Shown one piece after another: positions 16,945-26,498 of a DNA stretch of 38,625 nucleotides. Position numbers and translations under genes: made by a program. This DNA is from Devosia sp. (lineage in GTDB: Bacteria; Pseudomonadota; Alphaproteobacteria; Rhizobiales; Devosiaceae), in assembly GCA_015657675.1 (NCBI GenBank), contig JACDQI010000291.1, positions 1-38,625 on the forward strand, written 5' to 3'. The stretch's first letter is position 1. Every line of letters begins with the position of its first letter. Below the pieces are notes generated by a model. It was not told the origin of the DNA. It was given only the letters and a program-made list of their open reading frames with translations, and did no database searches.

Positions 16945-17038
16945 GTTCGGGGGACCTTGCTGGGATGGGTGTTCCGCCCATACCTAGCGATCCCGGCCCG
17001 CGGTTTCCAGTCCGCCCTTAGGCGGTCTGTTGCGGTCC

Positions 17039-18463
17039 CTAACCTTCGATACTGGCTGCCTTGCCTGGCTCGCGCGGCGCCATGCGGTTGAAGGCGTCGA
17101 GCGCTGCGATCTTGTAGGCTTCCGCCAGGGTCGGATAGTTGAAGGCGTTCTCGACGAAATAGTCGACCGTGCCTTTGAGGTTAAGCACGGCCTGGCCGAT
17201 ATGGACGAGCTCGGTCGCCCCCTCGCCAATGATATGCGCGCCCAGGAGCCGCCGGGTCTTCAGCGAAAAGATCAGCTTCATCATGCCGCTCTGCAGCCCC
17301 ATGATATGCCCGCGCGACGTCTCCCGGAAACGGGCAATGCCGCACTCGTAGGGGATGCTCTTTTCCTTCACCTGCTGCTCGGTCAGGCCCACTGTGGAGA
17401 TTTCTGGCACCGCATAGATGCCATACGGGAAGTACTCCGGCGCCGGCGGCATCGGCGCGCCGAACGCGTGGCATGCGGCGATGCGGCCCTGTTCCATCGC
17501 GGTCGAGGCAAGCGAGGGAAAGCCGATCACGTCGCCCGCCGCATAGATGTTGGGCACATTGGTCTGGAAGGTCTTTTGGTCCACCTTCAGCCGGCCGCGA
17601 TCATCCGCTTCGATGCCGCAGGTCTCGAGTCCGAGCCCCGCCGTCGCGCCCACTCGACCCGCCGCGTAAAGCAGCATCTCGGTGCGGATTTTGCGACCAT
17701 CGCTCAGCGTCGACACCGCCCAGCCCTGGGCATCGAGGTCGACAGCGTCCACGGTGACGCCCAGCCGCAGCTGCATGCCGCGCTTGCGAAGCTCGTGCAC
17801 GAACTCCTCGATGATCTCGCGATCGATGAACTCCAGGAACTGCTCGCGCGGCTCCACCAGTGTCACCGGCACGTCCATGGCCGAGTAGATCGTCGCATAC
17901 TCGAGCCCGATCACCCCGGCGCCGACCACCGTCAGGCTCTTGGGTACGCGCGGGTCGGCGGCGATGTTGTCGCTGTCAAACACGCTCGTCTCATTGAAAG
18001 GGATGTGCTTCGGGCGGTATGGCGAGGTGCCCACCGCGATCACCACATTCTCCGCCTCGAAATTGCTCTCCGATTCCTCGCTGTGCTTGACCGCCAGCTG
18101 GTGCGGATTGACGAACCGCGCCTTGCCGGCGACCGTGCGCACGCCATTGCGCGCGAACTGGTGTTCGAGCACGTCGATCTCGTGGTCGAGCGTCATCCGC
18201 AGCCGGGCGCCCAGATCCTTGCCTTCGATGTCCTTTTTGACCCGGTAGGCAAGGCCGTAAAAGCCCCGCTCACGCCAGCCGGAGAGGTTGAGCACCGTTT
18301 CGCGGAGCGTCTTGGAAGGAATGGTGCCCGTATGCACCGACACACCGCCGACCCGCAGTCGGTTCTCCACCACCAGCACGGATTTGCCCAGCTTGGCCGC
18401 CTGGATTGCCGCCCGGCGACCCGCCGGCCCAGAGCCGATGACGATGAGATCGAACTTTTCCAT
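17039..18463 (-). CDS. sthA: Soluble pyridine nucleotide transhydrogenase
   Basis: This FAD flavoprotein balances NADPH and NADH. The 474-residue chain has the flavoprotein disulfide reductase fold: FAD-binding GSGPAGRRAAIQAAKLG, the NAD(P) site VVGAGVIGLEYATIYS, YAAGRVGAT, NIYAAGDVIG, and the dimerisation domain (GAHIIGEGATELVHIGQ). Where lipoamide dehydrogenase has its redox-active Cys pair, this protein reads GGVSVHTGTIPSKTLRE without cysteines, which separates SthA from the disulfide reductases. The ribosome-binding site is weak. Its neighbours on the same strand (aminopeptidase, ppk2) are spaced by 94 and 101 bp, so they are probably separate units. Confidence 0.93.
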   Translation of the reverse strand: MEKFDLIVIGSGPAGRRAAIQAAKLGKSVLVVENRLRVGGVSVHTGTIPSKTLRETVLNLSGWRERGFYGLAYRVKKDIEGKDLGARLRMTLDHEIDVLEHQFARNGVRTVAGKARFVNPHQLAVKHSEESESNFEAENVVIAVGTSPYRPKHIPFNETSVFDSDNIAADPRVPKSLTVVGAGVIGLEYATIYSAMDVPVTLVEPREQFLEFIDREIIEEFVHELRKRGMQLRLGVTVDAVDLDAQGWAVSTLSDGRKIRTEMLLYAAGRVGATAGLGLETCGIEADDRGRLKVDQKTFQTNVPNIYAAGDVIGFPSLASTAMEQGRIAACHAFGAPMPPAPEYFPYGIYAVPEISTVGLTEQQVKEKSIPYECGIARFRETSRGHIMGLQSGMMKLIFSLKTRRLLGAHIIGEGATELVHIGQAVLNLKGTVDYFVENAFNYPTLAEAYKIAALDAFNRMAPREPGKAASIEG

Positions 18464-18564
18464 AGTGACGCTGCCCCAGAACCAGAACCTCAGTCTGGCA
18501 CAGCGCCCTTAATCTTGCGTGACGACCCACGCATGGCAGCTTTGCGCGTGCCTCGTGAAAGGGC

Positions 18565-19467
18565 CTAGTAGACTTCCGGCACATAGAGCTCCGGCGGCAC
18601 CGGGTGGCGGACATAATCCTCGTGCCGCACACGGGGCGGCAAAGCGATCTCTGGCTTGGGCACGTCTCCGTACTGCACCTGGTTCAGGAGGTGCGCAATC
18701 ATGTTGAGCCGCGCCCGCTTCTTGTCCACCGCCTGCACCACCCACCAGGGCGACTCGGCGGTGTGCGTGCGGTCAAACATCTCTTCCTTGGCCCGCGTAT
18801 AGTCTTCCCAGTGCACCCGGCTTTCAAGATCCATGGGCGAGAGCTTCCACTGCTTGAGCGGATCATGGATGCGCATCTTGAAGCGGAATTCCTGCTCCTC
18901 GTCGGTGATCGAAAACCAGTATTTGACGACGATAATGCCCGAGCGCACCAGCATGCGCTCGAACTCGGGCACCGAGCGGAAGAACTCCTCGAGCTCTTCG
19001 GGCGTACAAAAGCCCATCACCCGTTCAACGCCCGCGCGGTTGTACCAGGAGCGGTCGAATAGCACCATTTCACCGGCCGCGGGCAGATGCGGCACGTAGC
19101 GCTGAAAGTACCACTGGCCCTTTTCCTTTTCAGTCGGCGCCGATAGCGCAACCACCCGGCAGGTGCGCGGATTGAGCCGCTGCGTCACCCGCTTGATCGC
19201 ACCGCCCTTGCCGGCACTGTCGCGTCCCTCGAAGATCACCAGCATCTTGAGCTTTTTGTGCTGCACCCAGTCCTGTAGCCGCACCAGTTCGTGCTGCAGG
19301 CGGAACAGCTCGCGGAAATAGTCGCGTCGGTCGATCGTATCCGCTGCCGGTCCGGACATGCCCTCGGCGACCAGCTCGTCGAGCCGGTCATCCTCGAGCT
19401 GCATCTCCAGCTCTTCGTCAAAATCGTCGGCAATCGCCTGCTTGATCCGGTCCAGATCTTCGTCCAT
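18565..19467 (-). CDS. ppk2: Polyphosphate kinase 2
   Basis: PPK2 transfers phosphate between polyphosphate and nucleoside diphosphates, mainly making GTP or ATP. The 300-residue single-domain (class I-like) protein has the Walker A EGRDSAGKGGAIKR and the Walker B region LFDRSWYNRAGVERV. Further family parts include the lid-region arginines and KQWKLSPMDLESR. The N-terminal 45 residues are acidic. ATG 19467 was preferred over an upstream in-frame start because AAGGGGG precedes it by 7 bases. Polyphosphate and redox balance (sthA next door) suggest energy housekeeping. A single-base search finds no damage to this gene. Confidence 0.93.
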   Translation of the reverse strand: MDEDLDRIKQAIADDFDEELEMQLEDDRLDELVAEGMSGPAADTIDRRDYFRELFRLQHELVRLQDWVQHKKLKMLVIFEGRDSAGKGGAIKRVTQRLNPRTCRVVALSAPTEKEKGQWYFQRYVPHLPAAGEMVLFDRSWYNRAGVERVMGFCTPEELEEFFRSVPEFERMLVRSGIIVVKYWFSITDEEQEFRFKMRIHDPLKQWKLSPMDLESRVHWEDYTRAKEEMFDRTHTAESPWWVVQAVDKKRARLNMIAHLLNQVQYGDVPKPEIALPPRVRHEDYVRHPVPPELYVPEVY

Positions 19468-19553
19468 GTCCGCCCCCTTGCGCGCGCCGCGCGACAAGGA
19501 AGCGACGGAGATGACAGCCGTATGACAGTTGCCCGGGGGCGCAGACGCCGGCC

Positions 19554-19964
19554 CTACGCGCCCTTGGACAGCAGCCGGAAATCGGGTAGCTCGCGCAGCA
19601 GCTTTTCAGGCCCGGCGGGTGAGTAGACGACAAAGAGCTGCATCGGGCCTTTGCCGGTATTGAGCGTCGAGTGAAACCGGCTTTCGGGCACGAACACCGT
19701 GCAGCCCGCGCTGACCTTCTGCACCACCGGCACGCCGTCCGGTGTTTCCACCATCTGCTCGCCTTCGCCCGAGATCACGAAGATGATCTCTTCCGATCCG
19801 GGATGGTTGTGCCGGCTGTGTCCCTGGCCGCTCGGCAGGTCGACCACGCCGCCTGAAAAGGTTTTGGCGCCATTGACCTCCGGCGCCACCGTCAGCGCCA
19901 GTTGCCCCCAGTCGAAACCGAACTTCTGCACGTCTTTGGGATAGACGAAATTGTTCTCAGCCAT
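19554..19964 (-). CDS. Cupin-domain protein
   Basis: A small single-domain cupin of 136 residues. Metal-binding residues are visible in GHSRHNHPGSEEIIFV (two His and a Glu) and in ESRFHSTLNTG (a His). The barrel spans about residues 30-115. AAGGAG stands 7 bases before ATG 19964; an in-frame ATG 36 bases upstream lacks this. It follows the TIM-barrel gene on the same strand, separated by a repeat-bearing spacer of 96 bp, and may be co-transcribed with it. The substrate is unknown; such cupins range from isomerases and dioxygenases to simple binding proteins. Confidence 0.85.
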   Translation of the reverse strand: MAENNFVYPKDVQKFGFDWGQLALTVAPEVNGAKTFSGGVVDLPSGQGHSRHNHPGSEEIIFVISGEGEQMVETPDGVPVVQKVSAGCTVFVPESRFHSTLNTGKGPMQLFVVYSPAGPEKLLRELPDFRLLSKGA

Positions 19965-19981
19965 CGTTTGCTCCTTTTGGT

Positions 19982-20065
19982 GCGAGTAGAGAGTAGCCAA
20001 TAGCGAGTAGGGTTGATGGCCAACCGCCGACGCCTGAACAAACTCGCTACTCGCTACTCGCTACT
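19982..20065. repeat. Inverted arrays of a 7-base repeat between two genes
   Basis: The right side holds three exact tandem copies of CTCGCTA (20043-20063) plus CT. The left side (19982-20009) holds four heptamers of the reverse-complement type, GCGAGTA, GAGAGTA, GCCAATA, GCGAGTA, two of them degenerate. Together they can form a long hairpin, with a small GGTTG/CAACC hairpin in the middle. The TAG stop of the TIM-barrel gene lies inside the right array. Confidence 0.8.
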
Positions 20066-20894
20066 TCAGCTTCAGCCCCTTGAACCCTTCGACCTGGCCC
20101 TTGATCGCCACCTCGACCGGCAGGCGCTCCATCGAGCTGGCACCGTAGAACCCGTGCACGCCGCTGCAGTTGTCGAGGATGTAGCGCGCGTCATCCGGCA
20201 TCGCGATCGGGCCGCCATGGCAGATCACCAATACATCCTTGCGCACCTTGCGTGCTGCCGCTGCGATGGCATCAATCTCGACGACACACTGGTCGAGCGA
20301 TTTTGCCGACGTCGCGCCGATTGCGCCACCAGTCGTTACCCCCATATGCGCCACCACGATATCGGCGCCCGCCTTGGTCATCGCCGTCGCTTCGTCAGGG
20401 TTGAACACATAGGGGGTGGTGAGCAGGTCGATGGCATGGGCCTTTGCGATCATGTCGACCTCGAGGCCGTAGCCCATGCCGGTCTCCTCAAAGCTCACCC
20501 GCATCACGCCATCAAAGAGCCCGATGGTGGGAAAGTTCTGCACGCCGGAGAACCCCATCGCCTTGAGCTCGGCGAGGAACTGCGGCATCAGCACGAACGG
20601 ATCGGTGCCGTTCACCCCGGCCAGCACCGGCGTGTGCTTGACCACCGGCAGCACTTCCACTGCCATTTCCTTGACGATGTCATTGGCGTTGCCATAGGCG
20701 AGCAGTCCCGCCGATGAGCCGCGGCCCGCCATCCGATAGCGACCCGAATTATAGATCACGATCAGATCGATGCCGCCGGCTTCTTCCGATTTGGCGGACA
20801 GGCCGGTGCCTGCGCCGCCGCCAACGATGGGGCGCTTGTCGGCCACCATCTGGTGAAACTTCTTGAGGATCTCGGCGCGTGCAATGGAAGCCAT
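20061..20894 (-). CDS. TIM-barrel protein of the PEP-hydrolase-like family (Tm-1 partner)
   Basis: A 277-residue TIM-barrel protein of the family often called phosphoenolpyruvate hydrolase-like (Pfam PF09370 from memory). Visible family parts: [65 protein letters not shown] and [16 protein letters not shown]. Its start lies 11 bp after the Tm-1-like gene on the same strand. In plants the tomato virus-resistance protein Tm-1 fuses these same two domains in one chain, so the bacterial pair very probably acts together. The reaction is not established. The C-terminus runs into a heptamer repeat at the stop codon. Confidence 0.88.
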   Translation of the reverse strand: MASIARAEILKKFHQMVADKRPIVGGGAGTGLSAKSEEAGGIDLIVIYNSGRYRMAGRGSSAGLLAYGNANDIVKEMAVEVLPVVKHTPVLAGVNGTDPFVLMPQFLAELKAMGFSGVQNFPTIGLFDGVMRVSFEETGMGYGLEVDMIAKAHAIDLLTTPYVFNPDEATAMTKAGADIVVAHMGVTTGGAIGATSAKSLDQCVVEIDAIAAAARKVRKDVLVICHGGPIAMPDDARYILDNCSGVHGFYGASSMERLPVEVAIKGQVEGFKGLKLK

Positions 20895-20905
20895 AAGCAG
20901 ATCTT

Positions 20906-22090
20906 TCAGTTGGCAATTTCTGTGAATGCCGTCACGGCGGCGGCGGCAAATCTCGGATCGTTGATATGCAACGGCATGCGCATGATCTTGCGGTTGGGGG
21001 CAGGGCGCAGCGTCCGCTCAAGCGCTTCAAAAAGCGCGGCGTCGGCCTCCGGCAGCCAGAAAGGCCCGCCCTCGATATCGAGCGCCGAGACGCCCTTTTC
21101 GGGAATGAGAAAGCGGATGGGCCCGCTGCAGAGATCGAGCTTGCCACCGATCCATTCGCCGATGGCGCGGCACTCGTCGACGCTCGTACGCATCAGCGTC
21201 ACATTGGCATTGTGGTTGTAGAAGGTGCGATTGGCAAAGCGTTCAGGCACCGTCTCGGGCGCCCAAAAGTTGACCATGTCGCAGGCGCCCAGAGACCCCA
21301 CGTAGGGCACCTTGGTGCGCGCGATGCAGTCCAGACGGTCTTCGCCTGCGGCCAGCACGCCGCCGACCAGGAGGTCGCAGACCTCGGTCGTGGTGATATC
21401 GAGCACGCCGGTGATCAACCCGCTGTCGACCAGCATCTCCATCGTCTTGCCACCAGTGCCGGTTGCATGGAACACGAGAGGCTCGTAGGTCGCCTTCAGG
21501 GCCTCGACCATTGCGGTCACCGCAGGTGTGGTCACCCCGAACATGGTGAGGCCGAGGGCCCGTTTGCCGTCCGCTACGCGCGGCGGATGAAGGCTCATCG
21601 CCACGATGGCCTGCGCCGCATTGCCCAGGATCACCCGGCTGATCCGGTTGAGCCCTGCCATGTCGGTGATCGAGGGCATCATGATGATGTCGCTCACGCC
21701 CACATAGGGTCCGACATCGCCCGAGGCGAGCGTCGAGACCATGATCTTGGGCAGCCCGATGCCCAGCTTCCGCATACCGGCAGTGACAATCGACGTGCCG
21801 CCGCCGCCTCCGATGCCGATCATGCCGGCAATGTCGGTGCGCGTGGTGACGAACCGCTCGAACGCCCGCATCATCCCGGCCACGGCAGGTCCGCGTTCGG
21901 TACTTTCAAGGATGCCCGGCTCGCCGTGCGCGGCCACTTCGCGGGCGCTGACATCCACTGGGATCGTGGCGCCTTTGATGCCGACATCAACAACTACCGG
22001 CGTCGCGCCCAGCTGCGCGATCAGCCCGCGCAGATGCGCCAACTCCTCGCCCTTGGTGTCGGCGGTGCCCACCACGTAGATGCGTGCCAT
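20906..22090 (-). CDS. Tm-1-like ATP-binding protein (UPF0261)
   Basis: The 394-residue protein belongs to the UPF0261/Tm-1 N-terminal family. Features: [16 protein letters not shown] at the start, the glycine-rich [18 protein letters not shown] likely to bind the nucleotide, [43 protein letters not shown], and a C-terminal [18 protein letters not shown] 22090 has GGGGAG 4-5 bases before it; an upstream in-frame ATG does not. It is the first gene of a minus-strand operon and is divergent from a TetR regulator that may control it. Bacterial function is unknown; ATP use is inferred from the plant homologue. Confidence 0.9.
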   Translation of the reverse strand: MARIYVVGTADTKGEELAHLRGLIAQLGATPVVVDVGIKGATIPVDVSAREVAAHGEPGILESTERGPAVAGMMRAFERFVTTRTDIAGMIGIGGGGGTSIVTAGMRKLGIGLPKIMVSTLASGDVGPYVGVSDIIMMPSITDMAGLNRISRVILGNAAQAIVAMSLHPPRVADGKRALGLTMFGVTTPAVTAMVEALKATYEPLVFHATGTGGKTMEMLVDSGLITGVLDITTTEVCDLLVGGVLAAGEDRLDCIARTKVPYVGSLGACDMVNFWAPETVPERFANRTFYNHNANVTLMRTSVDECRAIGEWIGGKLDLCSGPIRFLIPEKGVSALDIEGGPFWLPEADAALFEALERTLRPAPNRKIMRMPLHINDPRFAAAAVTAFTEIAN

Positions 22091-22247
22091 GCTCTCCCCT
22101 CGCACCACTGGCGACCTCAGGTCTGCCAGAGATGTGTCGTCGGTCCGCGCGCCTTTTCGGCTGCTCCGGATGCCGCCTCCATGAGCCATCATAGGCAGAG
22201 CTGGCGCGCCATTGCAAAGCATTTTGAGATGTGCGTATCATTTCGGA

Positions 22248-22931
22248 ATGGCCGTATCAGAACAACAGCAGAATATCGCCATCGACCCGCCGCGCGGCCC
22301 TCGCGCCCGGACGCGCAAGCTCATGCTCGAGACTGCGGTAGCGTTGATGCAGGCCGGCCAGACCCCATCGGTCAGCGATGTCGCCGAGGCGGCCGAAGTT
22401 TCCCGCGCCACCGCCTATCGCTATTTCCCGAGCCAGGCCGCACTGGTCCATGCCGTGGTCGATGCAGGCCTCGGCCCTATTCTCGAATGGCGCTCTGACT
22501 CCGACGACGCCGAGACGCGTGTCAGGGATCTGCTGGCCGTCTCCATGCCGCGCATCGCCGAGTTCCAGGCGACCTTTCGCGCCTCGCTGAAACTCTCGCT
22601 CGAGCAGTGGGCGCAGCGCCGTGCCGGCACGCTTGGCAATGAACCCGCCTTCAAGCGTGGGCATCGCGTCGACGTCCTGCAGGCCGCTATCGCGCCACTT
22701 CGAGATACACTCGGTGAGGCCGGCTTCCGCCGTCTCGCGCAAGCCTTGTCGCTCAGTTACGGCCTTGAACTGCTGCTCGTGCTCCAGGACATCTGGGGTC
22801 TGGAGTTCGACGAAGCCCAGGATGTGGCCCAGTGGACGACCGGTGCGCTGATCCGGGCCGCCATAGCAGAGGCCCCGCCGAGGAAAACCCGGGAAACAAA
22901 ATCAACCGGACGGAGGCGATCTGAGCAATAA
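22248..22931 (+). CDS. TetR-family transcriptional regulator
   Basis: A 227-residue regulator with an N-terminal TetR helix-turn-helix (about residues 18-65: RTRKLMLETAVALMQAG, SVSDVAEAAEVSRATAYRYFPSQAALV) and an all-helical ligand-binding half. The basic tail (RKTRETKSTGRRRSEQ) is unusual. ATG 22248 directly precedes the family-like N-terminus; the upstream in-frame start lacks a ribosome-binding site, and the one here is weak too. It is divergent from the Tm-1-like gene across about 157 bp, the usual place for a local repressor, so that operon is the likeliest target. Confidence 0.9.
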   Translation: MAVSEQQQNIAIDPPRGPRARTRKLMLETAVALMQAGQTPSVSDVAEAAEVSRATAYRYFPSQAALVHAVVDAGLGPILEWRSDSDDAETRVRDLLAVSMPRIAEFQATFRASLKLSLEQWAQRRAGTLGNEPAFKRGHRVDVLQAAIAPLRDTLGEAGFRRLAQALSLSYGLELLLVLQDIWGLEFDEAQDVAQWTTGALIRAAIAEAPPRKTRETKSTGRRRSEQ

Positions 22932-22947
22932 TGCTAGCATGTTAGCT
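22932..22947. promoter_or_regulatory. Imperfect dyad, possible operator upstream of the sugar transporter
   Basis: A 16-base site with 12 of 16 positions symmetric around CATG; its left part contains the perfect 10-base palindrome ATGCTAGCAT (22931-22940). It directly follows the TetR stop and lies upstream of the binding-protein gene. Its core CTAACATG (minus strand) recurs at 34405-34412. Confidence 0.35.
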
Positions 22948-23253
22948 TGACGCGGACGCATGAACTGGTGAATTCTGGTTCTCGCGTCAGAGGTGAGAGG
23001 AGACTTCTGCGTCATTGGAGGGGTGCGGCTGACGAGCCTGAGGAACGTTCGTCAGCCATGCGCGAGGAACCGGTTGGAGGACCCGTTCGCCGCGCAATCT
23101 TTCCTCCCATCTCACCCGTCGAATTCGGCGGGCTCGCGAGGCGCGGTCATCGCGCCGCGGGCTGCCGGCGCTCCATGGAGGTGGGGCGGCAAGGCCATCC
23201 GGCCGGGCCAAGGGACGAACGACCAAACCAGTCGCGCTAAGGGAGGAACCACT
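22948..23253 (+). other. Long leader region of the sugar transporter operon, no gene seen
   Basis: About 306 bp between the TetR gene and the binding-protein gene. Open frames cross it but none resembles a protein. The promoter of the transporter must lie here or in the dyad before it; I cannot place -35 and -10 boxes with confidence. GGGAGG stands just before the ATG at 23254. Confidence 0.4.
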
Positions 23254-24567
23254 ATGCGCAATCTATCCAAGGGCATTCTGGCCGGTGTTGGCCTGATGCT
23301 GATGTCGAGCACATCCGTGCTCGCACAGGAGCTGACTATTCTCTGGGCTGAATGGGACCCGGCGAACTATCTGCAGGAACTCGTCAACGATTATCAGGCC
23401 GAAACCGGCGTCACCGTCACGGTCGAAACCGTGCCGTGGCCGGACTTCCAGACCAAGGCCTTCACCGAGTTCAATGCCCAGGGTTCCGCCTACGATCTCG
23501 TCGTTGGCGACAGCCAGTGGCTGGGCGCCGGCTCGACCGGTGGCCACTATGTCGAGCTGACGGACTTTGTCGCCAAGCACAATCTGACCACCACCATGGC
23601 TCCGGCCACCATGCAGTTCTACTCGGAATATCCGGGTGGCTCGGGCAAGTACTGGTCGGTGCCGCTGGAAGGCGACGCGGTCGGTTGGGCCTATCGCAAG
23701 GATTGGTTCGAAGATCCGACCGAGATGGCAAACTTCAAGGCCAAGTACGGCTACGATCTGGGCGTGCCCAAGGACCTCAAGCAGCTCGTCGACATCGCTG
23801 AGTTCTTCCACCGTCCGGCCGAAAATCGCTATGGCGCTGCGGTCTATACGCAGGTCCCCGGCGACGCCATCACGATGGGCGTTGAAACCTTCATCTTCTC
23901 GTATGGCGGGTCGCTCGGTGACTACGCCAATTACAAGGTGACTGGCCTGCTGAACTCGGCAGAGTCGGCCGAAGGTCTCGAGGACTACAAGAAGCTCTAC
24001 GGCTTTGGCCCTCCGGGTTGGGGCAATGCGTTCTTCGCCGAAGTGAACACGGCGATCGCGCAGGGCCAGGTGGCAATGGGCATGAATTTCTTCGCGTTCT
24101 TCCCGTCGCTGCTCAATGAGGCGACCAATCCGCAGGCCGCCAACATGGGCTTCTTCGCAAACCCGCCCGGCCCGCGTGGTCATGACTTTGCCGCCCTCGG
24201 CGGCCAGGGCATCTCGCTGGTCTCCTACAGCCAGAACCAGGAAGAGGCGATGAAGTTCCTCGAATGGCTGGTCAAGGATGAGACGCAGAAGAAGTGGGCT
24301 GAACTGGGCGGCTACACGGCCGCTGCGGCAATCCTTGAGTCCGAGGAGTTCCAGAACGCGACGCCGTACAACAAGGCCTTCTACGAGACCATGTTCAAGG
24401 TCCGCGATTTCTGGGCACTGCCCGAATATGCCGAGCTGCTCGATGAGGGCCAGCAGGCCTTCTACGACTATGTCGTGAACGGCAATGGCACCGCTCAGGA
24501 GGCGCTCGACAAGCTCGCCGTCACCTGGGTCGACAGCCTCAAGGCCGCCGGCTACCCGGCCGAATAA
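23254..24567 (+). CDS. ABC transporter substrate-binding protein, CUT1 sugar type
   Basis: A 437-residue periplasmic binding protein for a sugar or polyol. Residues 1-24 form a Sec signal peptide (basic MRNLSK, hydrophobic core, then SVLAQE). The mature part has the family-1 solute-binding fold, for example YDLVVGDSQWLG, PLEGDAVGWAYRKDWF, and a C-terminal AMKFLEWLVKDE segment. A strong GGGAGG site precedes the ATG. A 13-bp hairpin follows the stop, usual after binding-protein genes, which are made in excess over the permeases. The substrate cannot be read from the sequence. Confidence 0.93.
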   Translation: MRNLSKGILAGVGLMLMSSTSVLAQELTILWAEWDPANYLQELVNDYQAETGVTVTVETVPWPDFQTKAFTEFNAQGSAYDLVVGDSQWLGAGSTGGHYVELTDFVAKHNLTTTMAPATMQFYSEYPGGSGKYWSVPLEGDAVGWAYRKDWFEDPTEMANFKAKYGYDLGVPKDLKQLVDIAEFFHRPAENRYGAAVYTQVPGDAITMGVETFIFSYGGSLGDYANYKVTGLLNSAESAEGLEDYKKLYGFGPPGWGNAFFAEVNTAIAQGQVAMGMNFFAFFPSLLNEATNPQAANMGFFANPPGPRGHDFAALGGQGISLVSYSQNQEEAMKFLEWLVKDETQKKWAELGGYTAAAAILESEEFQNATPYNKAFYETMFKVRDFWALPEYAELLDEGQQAFYDYVVNGNGTAQEALDKLAVTWVDSLKAAGYPAE

Positions 24568-24581
24568 TCCAACGACGACGA

Positions 24582-24611
24582 CCCGGGGAGGGGAGCCATC
24601 TCCTTCCCGGG
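24582..24611 (+). promoter_or_regulatory. 13-bp intercistronic hairpin after the binding-protein gene
   Basis: Bases 24582-24594 pair with 24599-24611 (two G-T wobbles) around the loop GCCA. There is no following T-run, so partial termination or protection of the upstream message from 3' decay is more likely than full termination. Confidence 0.7.
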
Positions 24612-24635
24612 CCATTTCTAACGGGGGATATTGCC

Positions 24636-25537
24636 TTGACGAATATGATGACGACGCTCAGTCCAAATTCGCGCGCGCGTCGCGCGGCTGGAGCGACATC
24701 ACCATCAGGAACCTGTTTGTCATTCCGACGGTGGCGTTCCTCATCATTTTCAACGTGTTTCCGCTGCTCTATTCGCTGGGCTTTTCGTTCACGGACTTCC
24801 GTGCGTCCAGCAAGGCGGCAGTCAATTTTGTTGGGCTCAAGAACTACACTGACATTCTCGCCGATCCGGTGATCTGGCGGAGCTTTTCCACCACGCTGTG
24901 GTACGTGATCGTCTCGGTTTCGGGGCAGTTTGTCGTCGGGTTCGGGCTGGCGCTGATGCTCAATCGGCCGATCCCCGGCAAGGGGTTTTTGACGACGCTC
25001 CTGCTGCTGCCCATGATGCTTTCGCCGGTCGTGGTAGGCCTGTTCTGGAAACTCATCTACGACCCGTCGTGGGGCATCCTCAATTACGCGCTGGGCCTTG
25101 GCAAAACCGCCTGGCTGACCGATGCGAATCTCGCGCTCTACGCGGTCGCCATCACCGATATCTGGATGTGGTCGCCCTTCGTAATGCTGCTCTCGCTCGC
25201 CGGCCTCAGCGCCGTGCCGAAGCATCTCTACGAAGCCGCCTCGATCGATCGCGCCAGCAAGTTCTACACCTTCTTCCGCATCACCCTGCCACTGGTGGCG
25301 CCGATCCTCCTAATCGCCGTCATTTTCCGCACCATGGAGGCCTTCAAGACCTTCGATATCGCCTTCGTCATGACCGGCCAGCCGCAAGCGGAGCTGATCT
25401 CATCGCGGCTCTACAAGATGGCATTCGCACAGTGGCAAACGGGGCCCGCTTCGGCGCTCGCTTACATCGTGCTGATCATGGTGCTGTGCATCACCAACAT
25501 CTACGTCAAGTATCTCAACAAGGCTAAGGAGCGCTAG
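24636..25537 (+). CDS. Sugar ABC transporter permease 1, frameshift near the 5' end
   Basis: An inner-membrane permease of the MalF/UgpA type with about six membrane segments, from LFVIPTVAFLIIFNVFPLLYS to AYIVLIMVLCITNIYV. The cytoplasmic EAA loop that docks the ATPase is visible (YEAASIDRASKFYTFFRITLP). The frame holding the protein has no usable start before the first membrane segment. In another frame TTG 24636, preceded by GGGGGA, reads MTNMMTTLSPNSRARRA. Joining the two with one base restored in the CGCGCG run at about 24660-24680 gives a normal permease. The second permease begins 2 bases after its stop. Confidence 0.85.
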
Positions 25538-25538
25538 A

Positions 25539-26498
25539 ATGGCTGTCGTTTCAACGCGCTCCGGACGGCTCGGCAATCGCATTGCCATTGCGATTGTGAT
25601 CGTCATCACGCTCATCTTCCTGTCGCCGATCTACTGGATCACCACGACGGCCTTCAAGCCGCTCGTGCAGGCAACCTCGGTGCCGCCCAGCATCGTATTC
25701 GAGCCCCAGATCACGCCGTTCGTGAAGCTGTTCACCAAGCGAGCGCAGCTGACTGCGCCGGTCGCGCCCGAAGTCTACGAGGCAGCGCCGTGGTGGGAAC
25801 GGCTGGTGCTGGACGGTGGCGAACGCCTCGCCCGAGACGGCAAGGGCAACGTCGTCTTTTCGGCCTATCCAGATCGCTTCATCAACTCGCTGATCATTGC
25901 CATCACGTCGACAATCCTTGCGGTGTCGCTCGGTACGGTCACGGCTTACGGCTTCTCGCGTTTTCGGGTGAAGGGCGAGGCCGACCTGCTGTTCTTCATT
26001 CTGTCGACGCGCATGCTGCCACCCATCGTCGTCGCCATTCCGATGTTCCTGATGTACCGGGCGGTTGGTCTGAACGACACCCATATCGGCCTAATCATCC
26101 TCTACACCGCCTTCAACGTCTCGTTCGCTGTCTGGCTGATGAAAGGCTTCATGGACGAGATCCCGAAGGAGTACGAAGAGGCTGCCCTCGTCGACGGCTA
26201 TACGCGCATGCAGGCCTTCTTCAAGATCGTCCTGCCCGAGGCGGCAACCGGCATCGCGGCCACTGCAGTGTTCTGTTTCATAACGGCCTGGAACGAATAC
26301 GCCTTCGCGCTGATCCTCACGAACCGCCGCGCCCAGACAGCGCCGCCCTTCATTCCCAGCCAGATCGGCACGGGCCTGCAGGACTGGACCGTCATTGCTG
26401 CCGGTACGGTGCTGTTCCTGATCCCGGTCGCGATTTTCACCTTCTTGCTGCGCAACCATCTGCTGCGCGGCATGAGCTTCGGAGCGATCCGCAAATGA
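25539..26498 (+). CDS. Sugar ABC transporter permease 2
   Basis: The partner permease (MalG/UgpE type), 319 residues. The first membrane helix is IAIAIVIVITLIFLSPIYW. A periplasmic loop of about 90 residues follows, longer than in MalG, then five helices. The EAA loop reads EYEEAALVDGYTRMQAFFKIVLP in part, with the conserved Glu-Ala-Ala and Gly. The C-terminus RNHLLRGMSFGAIRK is typical. It starts 2 bases after permease 1 and its stop overlaps the next gene (ATGA at 26495), so the set is one transcript. Confidence 0.93.
   Translation: MAVVSTRSGRLGNRIAIAIVIVITLIFLSPIYWITTTAFKPLVQATSVPPSIVFEPQITPFVKLFTKRAQLTAPVAPEVYEAAPWWERLVLDGGERLARDGKGNVVFSAYPDRFINSLIIAITSTILAVSLGTVTAYGFSRFRVKGEADLLFFILSTRMLPPIVVAIPMFLMYRAVGLNDTHIGLIILYTAFNVSFAVWLMKGFMDEIPKEYEEAALVDGYTRMQAFFKIVLPEAATGIAATAVFCFITAWNEYAFALILTNRRAQTAPPFIPSQIGTGLQDWTVIAAGTVLFLIPVAIFTFLLRNHLLRGMSFGAIRK

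Noticed and set aside
19982-20065. CRISPR-like array
   Set aside because: The repeat unit is only 7 bases with no spacers, and there are no cas genes in the window.
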